Source: Roseburia sp. (GTDB lineage: Bacteria > Bacillota > Clostridia > Lachnospirales > Lachnospiraceae). Taken from it: a stretch of DNA of 64,000 bases. Both the position numbers and the translations under genes were made by a program. Where the stretch lies: positions 57,209-121,208 of the forward strand of contig JALEKJ010000040.1 in NCBI GenBank assembly GCA_022771695.1. Reading direction: 5' to 3'. Below the pieces are notes generated by a model. It was given only the letters and a program-made list of their open reading frames with translations. It did not search any database and had not been told where the DNA came from. The first letter of the stretch is position 1. Every line of letters starts with the position of its first letter. Positions 59,698-64,000 of this stretch are shown in pieces.

Positions 59698-60717
59698 CTA
59701 TACTTCCTCCTTATTTTTAATTGGTACATTTACATAGATTTTTGTTCCACAATCAATTTTTGACTCTATCTCAATATTGCCTGACAAGAGATATACTCTT
59801 TCTCTCATCATTGACAAACCGAAACCTGAATTACCTTTTCTATCGTTCATGCTAACTTGACTTGTATCAAATCCTTTTCCGTCATCTTCTATCTTGACCG
59901 AAATTTTATCCGGTTCATATTTTAATAGAACTTTTATATAAGAGGATTCCGCATAACGAATTGCATTGCTGCACCCCTCCTGAATAATACGAAGCAATGT
60001 TATTCCGATAACAGGCTTAATTTGATATGGTTCACCCTCCACTGAAAATCTAATTTTCTTTTGCTCGCTGCTCTCCAGTTTATCCAATGCTCTTTCTATT
60101 GTAATATTCAGACCAATATCATCAAAAGACATCGGACGAAGATTGTATATCATCTGCCTTGTATCATTGATGATATCACGCAGCGTTTTTGACATCATAC
60201 TAAGTTCAAGCTTGCATCGAACCGGGTCCATCTCTACTAGCTTACTGCAAAGCTCTGTTTTATGAACAAGACTCGTGAGATTCTGAACTGTATAGTCATG
60301 AAGATCTCTCGAAATACGTTGACGTTCATTTTCCTGAGTTTCCAAAAGAGTAATCCGGTAAGTTTCATTATTTAAGATATCTTGATGATTTTCCATCATC
60401 GCTTTCTTCGCTTCACCAAGAACACGCATTAATTCTTCCAGCTTTTGCTTACATTCTATCAAATAATCTTTCTGCTTATTAATTGACTCCTGTATTACCT
60501 TTTGTTCTTCGCGCAATTCAAGAATTTTCTTCTTGTTTTTTGAGTTTACCTCTCTTGGTGTAAAAGACTCATAATTCGGATCATTCGTCTCTTCCAATAA
60601 TTTAATAAATTCAATATTCTCTCTCAAATGAATCTGCAGATCACTCAATTCTTTTTCTGCATTAAGTTTCTCTTGCATATATTCACTTTGGAGTTTTTCT
60701 AAATAGGATACGACCAT
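59698..60717 (-). CDS. DegS-type sensor histidine kinase
   Basis: The 339-residue soluble kinase has an N-terminal coiled-coil sensor region (residues 1-150), a HisKA_3 dimerisation helix with the phospho-acceptor (RQRISRDLHDYTVQNLTSL, about residue 163) and an HATPase domain (GCSNAIRYAESS, DDGKGFD, GFGLSMMRERV). No membrane segments are present, as in DegS. The ATG at 60717 follows GAGG, and 16 further upstream codons to 60765 look untranslated. It signals to the adjacent response regulator. Confidence 0.92.
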   Translation of the reverse strand: MVVSYLEKLQSEYMQEKLNAEKELSDLQIHLRENIEFIKLLEETNDPNYESFTPREVNSKNKKKILELREEQKVIQESINKQKDYLIECKQKLEELMRVLGEAKKAMMENHQDILNNETYRITLLETQENERQRISRDLHDYTVQNLTSLVHKTELCSKLVEMDPVRCKLELSMMSKTLRDIINDTRQMIYNLRPMSFDDIGLNITIERALDKLESSEQKKIRFSVEGEPYQIKPVIGITLLRIIQEGCSNAIRYAESSYIKVLLKYEPDKISVKIEDDGKGFDTSQVSMNDRKGNSGFGLSMMRERVYLLSGNIEIESKIDCGTKIYVNVPIKNKEEV

Positions 60718-60844
60718 TTTTTTCCTCGAACATATGTTTGTTTTAAAACAATACGATACCATCATTATTTTATACTAATTAAATTACAATGAAAAGGAAA
60801 AATTTTCTATTTTACAATTTTTTTTCATATTCTCAAGATTTAAT

Positions 60845-60873
60845 TTGTATAACAATATAAAAGCGGCTATAAT
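60845..60873 (+). promoter_or_regulatory. Promoter of the alpha/beta-hydrolase-like gene
   Basis: TTGTAT (60845-60850) and TATAAT (60868-60873) are 17 bp apart, 45 bp before the start codon. Confidence 0.78.
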
Positions 60874-60917
60874 ATAGTTATAACTTACTAGTATGTCATA
60901 TAGTTACTGGAGGGCCT

Positions 60918-61871
60918 ATGAAAAAAAATATCAAACATTTTTTTCTTTTGACCGCTCTTGCTGCCGGAACAATTCATCTTGCGAATCGTTTTGTCGACAT
61001 CACGGCTCAAATGAAAAATATTTTAAAATCACAAAACGGGGAGTACTTTGATTGGAAGAACGGTAAAATTTTCTACACAAAGCGCGGTAAAGGTTCACCA
61101 ATTCTTCTGATTCATGAACTGAATCCTATTTCGTCTTCCTATGAATGGTGTAGAATCGTAAAAAAGCTGGAAAAGGATTATACCGTATATACTCTGGATT
61201 TGCTGGGATGTGGTCGTTCCGATAAACCTTATCTCACATATACAAATTATCTGTATGTCCAGCTCATCACGGATTTTATTCAGAATGTGATTGGTGAAAA
61301 ACCGGATGTGATTACAACAAACAATGCAGTTTCTTTCGCAGTACTTGCACAGAATATGAATAAAAATCTTATCAATCGCATTATCGCAATTAATCCTCCT
61401 GCACTTGGAGAATTTGAGCGCACACCCGATAAGTTCTCTACCGTAAAGAAAACATTATTAGAATTACCGATTATCGGAACTTTTATTTACAATATCAGAA
61501 CACATGAAACAAATATTGCAAAAGAACTTCGCGAAACATATTTCTATAAATCGCAGCTTGTATCCAGCAAGATGCTTGATGCATATTACGAGGCAGCTCA
61601 TATTCACAGCAGTCGTGGAAAATATCTGATGGCAAGTATCGAGGGAAATTATACAGATAATGCGATTGCACATGCATTAAAGAAATTAGAGAAACCACTT
61701 TATATCATCGAGAGTCGGTCTCTTCCAAACGCCGTATCAACTGCAGATTCTTATGTAAAGAATAACAGTTTGATTGAAACAGCTTATATTTCTAATGCCA
61801 GACTTGTTCCTCAGCTTGAGGTACCGGATAAACTTCTTAGCATTATTCATATGTTTTTGAATAACAATTAA
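60918..61871 (+). CDS. Alpha/beta-hydrolase-fold protein with altered nucleophile elbow
   Basis: The 317-residue protein starts with a signal-anchor-like segment (FFLLTALAAGTIHLANRF). The alpha/beta-hydrolase core follows: GSPILLIHELNPISSSYEW (oxyanion loop, about residues 58-76) and YTLDLLGCGRSDKP. The nucleophile elbow, normally G-x-S-x-G, reads TTNNAVSFAVLAQ (about residue 135), so the serine is missing where it is expected. It may be a non-catalytic binding protein, or use another residue. The start has GGAGGG upstream. Confidence 0.8.
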   Translation: MKKNIKHFFLLTALAAGTIHLANRFVDITAQMKNILKSQNGEYFDWKNGKIFYTKRGKGSPILLIHELNPISSSYEWCRIVKKLEKDYTVYTLDLLGCGRSDKPYLTYTNYLYVQLITDFIQNVIGEKPDVITTNNAVSFAVLAQNMNKNLINRIIAINPPALGEFERTPDKFSTVKKTLLELPIIGTFIYNIRTHETNIAKELRETYFYKSQLVSSKMLDAYYEAAHIHSSRGKYLMASIEGNYTDNAIAHALKKLEKPLYIIESRSLPNAVSTADSYVKNNSLIETAYISNARLVPQLEVPDKLLSIIHMFLNNN

Positions 61872-61912
61872 AAAAATGGCATCTAAGAAAACTCTTAGAT
61901 GCCATTTTTATT
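61872..61912. terminator. Bidirectional terminator after the hydrolase-like gene
   Basis: Sixteen-bp arms (61872-61887 and 61894-61909) close a 6-nt loop, with T-runs on both strands. The minus-strand use implies a convergent gene ending at 61911. Confidence 0.92.
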
Positions 61913-61984
61913 ATTCAATATTATTTCTTCGTTCCATCAATGTCGTATTCTGCCACACACCAAATCGGTCTTTCGCTATTTTTT
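61911..61984 (-). pseudogene. 3' end of a gene cut by the ISL3 element
   Basis: Outside the insertion sequence, an open minus-strand frame ends KDRFGVWQNTTLMERRNNIE at a stop right at the edge of a bidirectional terminator. Upstream it runs straight into the inverted repeat of the element. This looks like the last 24 codons of a gene whose body lies on the far side of the insertion, beyond the window. I do not recognise the protein. Confidence 0.5.
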
Positions 61985-62006
61985 GGGTAATCAAAGTTTT
62001 TGAGGG
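61985..62006 (+). repeat. Left terminal inverted repeat of the ISL3 element
   Basis: The first 22 bases begin GGGTAATCAAAG and end TGAGGG, an exact complement of 63979-64000. Seven TGAGGG(G/T) motifs follow up to 62094, spaced irregularly by 10-18 bp. Confidence 0.95.
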
Positions 62007-62107
62007 GCTACCTTTTTGAGGGTACAGTTTGAGGGTTTTGTTTGAGGGGCTTTCTTGAGGGGCTGGTTTGAGGGTTCTTCTTGAGGGGCTATGCTTCACA
62101 GCAACAA

Positions 62108-62155
62108 AAAACAGGATTAATCAGTTCATTTTTACTGGCTAATCCTGTTTTCTTT
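62108..62155 (+). terminator. Terminator-like hairpin between the left end and the transposase
   Basis: AAAACAGGATTA (62108-62119) and its complement (62140-62151) form a 12-bp stem, extended by CAGT/ACTG, with a T-rich tail. It would shield the transposase from readthrough out of flanking genes, a common device of insertion sequences. Confidence 0.8.
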
Positions 62156-62213
62156 TTATCCTTCTTTGTTATGATTATCTTTGCGGAAAATAACCAAAAC
62201 GAAAGGAGGATAC

Positions 62214-63623
62214 ATGAATAGTATCACAGATTTACTAGACCTTGAAGATACTGATGTCATTATTTCTGATATTCAGATTCATGGCCAAACAAAAACCATC
62301 ACTCTTGAAACGCTGCCAATTGCACACTTCTGTCCATCCTGCGGATATCGTATGCATTCACGTGGCATCAAGAGCAGAACCATTAATCATCCCATTCTTC
62401 AGGATAATTACTCTTTAATTCTTATCTTGAAACAACGTCGCTGGCGTTGTACAAATCCAGAGTGTTTGTATGACACAAGCGAATCCTTTAAGTTTGTTAA
62501 CAAGCAACGTCGAACAACAAACGCTACCGACATGTTGATTGTTGATGCTTACCGGAATCTTTTAGAAACTTCCGCCTCCATTGCTAAAAGATTTCACGTG
62601 TCAGATTCACATGCCCATGAGGTCTTTGACCGTTATGTAAAGCTTGATCGGCTGCCTTTAACAGATGCCATCTCCATCGATGAGGTTCATCTGGATATGG
62701 CTGATGATTGTCGTTATGCTTTAGTCATACAGGATTTCCATACCGGAGATCCAATCGATTTACTTCGTAGCAGGAGAACCAACGTTACAGAGCCTTACTT
62801 CGTTTCCATTCCAATCGAAGAACGCAATCAGGTAAAGTATCTTATCTCAGATATGTATAACCCATATATTGCCTATGTTGAAAAATACTTTCCGAATGCT
62901 GTTCCTGTGGTTGATTCATTTCATGTAATCCAATGGATTACTCGCTCCATCGACAATTATATCCGACAGTTAATTAAGAAATATCGGCAGCGAGACCGTG
63001 AATATCAGGAAAAACTCTCTCTTGAACAACAGCGTCCAATATCACTGCCGCCATCCGATGAAGTTTATCTTCTTCAGAAATACAGATGGTTAATTCTGGC
63101 TAATCAATCAAATATAAGATATCATAGCGAGCCTCGTATGGATCCGCATTTCCATGCATTAATGAATACTTACGATTACGAGGATGCTCTCTTCCGTATT
63201 GATTCAAACCTGAGAGACTACAGAGATTTGAAGGAAAAGTATGTGCAATTCAACTCCCGTAATGGGGGAAATCCGCTTCAAGCCCGAACTGAATTAAAAG
63301 AATTAATTCCGGAGTTTAAGAAATCTCGGTTTGAAATCTTTCGTGATTTTGCATCATTGCTGGAAAAGTTCGAGGATCCAATCATCAATTCATTTATTAT
63401 GGTTGAAAAGATTGGAAATGGAAGAATCTATGATGCTCGTCTATCCAATGGGCCAATTGAATCAATCAATCGCAAAGTCAAGGATCTCAAACGACTCGGT
63501 CATGGCTTCCGCAATTTCGAGCATTTTAGAAACAGATTTCTTTACGCCACAAGGTCTTCACCAGTCCTTAATGGTGTAACGGATTATAACCCCGTTACTT
63601 ATTATGAAGAAGATGATTTTTAG
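62214..63623 (+). CDS. ISL3-family transposase
   Basis: The 469-residue protein has an N-terminal zinc ribbon (HFCPSCGYRMHSRG then RRWRCTNPEC, about residues 40-95), a helix-turn-helix segment (ASIAKRFHVSDSHAHEVFDR) and the DDE domain: SIDEVHL (first Asp, about residue 157), ISDMYNPY (second Asp) and NGPIESINRKVKDLKR (Glu, about 425). All three catalytic residues are present and there is no frameshift, so it should be active. The ATG at 62214 follows AAAGGAGG; an ATG-like start at 62181 has no such site. Confidence 0.95.
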   Translation: MNSITDLLDLEDTDVIISDIQIHGQTKTITLETLPIAHFCPSCGYRMHSRGIKSRTINHPILQDNYSLILILKQRRWRCTNPECLYDTSESFKFVNKQRRTTNATDMLIVDAYRNLLETSASIAKRFHVSDSHAHEVFDRYVKLDRLPLTDAISIDEVHLDMADDCRYALVIQDFHTGDPIDLLRSRRTNVTEPYFVSIPIEERNQVKYLISDMYNPYIAYVEKYFPNAVPVVDSFHVIQWITRSIDNYIRQLIKKYRQRDREYQEKLSLEQQRPISLPPSDEVYLLQKYRWLILANQSNIRYHSEPRMDPHFHALMNTYDYEDALFRIDSNLRDYRDLKEKYVQFNSRNGGNPLQARTELKELIPEFKKSRFEIFRDFASLLEKFEDPIINSFIMVEKIGNGRIYDARLSNGPIESINRKVKDLKRLGHGFRNFEHFRNRFLYATRSSPVLNGVTDYNPVTYYEEDDF

Positions 63624-63634
63624 GAGGATTTCAA

Positions 63635-63832
63635 ATGAATAATTATTGTGCCTTTAGCAAAGACCACACCTGTATCAAATGGACGGATTATAAAATAACT
63701 CGTCAGGAATTAGAAGAGGCGGATGAGCTCTGCCATGGAAACTGGATTGAAATCGAAAAGAAAAATGAATACATTCACACCCTGCAATCTATTTTGGATT
63801 GCAATCAAATCGCATATCCAAAAGAAATATAG
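63635..63832 (+). CDS. Small passenger protein of the ISL3 element
   Basis: The 65-residue protein starts 11 bp after the transposase stop with its own AGGAGG site and lies inside the inverted repeats. It is hydrophilic, with four cysteines (NNYCAFSKDHTCIKW, then ELCHGNW and LDCNQI) and a likely helix in the middle. A metal-binding or regulatory role is possible, but I recognise no family. Being translated with the transposase suggests a part in transposition or its control. Confidence 0.7.
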   Translation: MNNYCAFSKDHTCIKWTDYKITRQELEEADELCHGNWIEIEKKNEYIHTLQSILDCNQIAYPKEI

Positions 63833-63978
63833 TATTAATAAAGGGTCTGACATCGGCCAGACCCTCAAACTAGACCCTCAAACCGGACCCTCAAACCAGA
63901 CCCTCACGAAGAACCCTCAAAAACTATGCTGTTTTTTATGCTTGCCCCTCACGACAAACCCTCAAATAGATTGGCAAA

Positions 63979-64000
63979 CCCTCAAAAACTTTGATTACCC
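63979..64000 (-). repeat. Right terminal inverted repeat of the ISL3 element
   Basis: An exact complement of 61985-62006. Eight CCCTCA motifs (inverse of TGAGGG) lie between 63861 and 63986, in the opposite orientation to those at the left end. A GGGTCTG/CAGACCC hairpin stands at 63843-63864. Confidence 0.95.

Larger units (their letters stand above)
61985..64000 (+). mobile_element. ISL3-family insertion sequence with passenger gene
   Basis: A 22-bp perfect inverted repeat begins at 61985 and ends at 64000. Inside are a transposase, a small second gene, a hairpin behind the left end, and clusters of TGAGGG-type motifs at both ends. The length is 2,016 bp. The 8-bp target duplication typical of the family cannot be checked because the right flank is outside the window. 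Confidence 0.92.

Noticed and set aside
61911..62099. A 62-codon minus-strand frame as a complete small gene
   Set aside because: More than half of it is encoded by the TGAGGG repeats inside the insertion sequence; only the last 24 codons are outside, so it is read as a truncated gene end.
63855..63990. Evenly spaced CCCTCA repeats as a possible CRISPR or iteron array
   Set aside because: They lie inside the terminal inverted repeat of an ISL3 element and mirror the TGAGGG motifs at its other end, so transposase-binding sites explain them.

Overview
The window looks like chromosomal DNA of a spore-forming Firmicute of the class Clostridia, most likely the family Lachnospiraceae (Roseburia/Agathobacter-like). 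The support is the gene set: spmA and spmB, DUF3881 and DUF4446 proteins, a holB-ricT-trmN6 cluster with a gmk-like kinase, the rpsF-ssb-rpsR and gdpP-rplI-dnaB clusters, consensus sigma-A promoters, GGAGG ribosome-binding sites, moderate GC and tRNA genes without an encoded CCA. The genus is an inference.

Layout. 1-2.3 kb: comEB (partial), upp, a low-molecular-weight phosphatase and sua5. 2.4-5.3 kb: galM, a ferredoxin, a MerR regulator and a higBA toxin-antitoxin pair with its operator in the promoter spacer. 5.4-11.8 kb: replication and ribosome genes (dnaB, rplI, gdpP, rpsR, ssb, rpsF, DUF951) with one lipoprotein. 11.8-15.7 kb: a WYL regulator, a GNAT-YoaP protein, a GyrI-like protein, a sirtuin and a leucine-rich-repeat protein. 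15.8-19.2 kb: initiator tRNA, then spmB and spmA separated by a c-di-GMP signalling gene. 19.3-31.7 kb is accessory: a DUF885 lipoprotein, AraC regulator, ABC exporter, CapA protein, an XRE regulator with a glycine pentad-repeat domain, an MFS transporter behind a leader-peptide attenuator, an Smr-less MutS2-like ATPase behind a second attenuator-like leader, and rsmI. Two related palindromic elements of about 170 and 556 bp lie between convergent genes here.

31.9-40.4 kb is an alpha-glucoside utilisation operon (solute-binding lipoprotein, two permeases, GH31, LacI regulator, GH13), read leftward from a promoter with two LacI-type operators 63 bp apart. It ends in a chimeric LacI-CBM20 remnant. 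40.4-46.5 kb: lgt, trmN6, ricT, holB, yaaR, a gmk-like kinase and an AbiE-like pair whose nucleotidyltransferase motif looks degenerate. 46.8-54.5 kb: a divergent ArgR-like protein, dacF, trmB, tRNA-Lys, pepT, a tandem-repeat membrane protein ending in a FliM-like motif, a MATE transporter and tRNA-Arg. 54.5-61.9 kb: DUF3881, an HD-GYP protein, DUF4446, parB-parA with two perfect parS sites, a DegS/DegU-like two-component pair and an alpha/beta-hydrolase-like protein. The last 2 kb is an ISL3-family insertion sequence that carries a small passenger gene and appears to have cut into a gene on the minus strand.

The less ordinary signals are the two tandem attenuator leaders in front of the MFS and MutS2-like genes, the nested palindromic elements, and a structured repeat found twice just downstream of tRNA genes. 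All functions are read from the sequence and family knowledge alone; no database search was possible.
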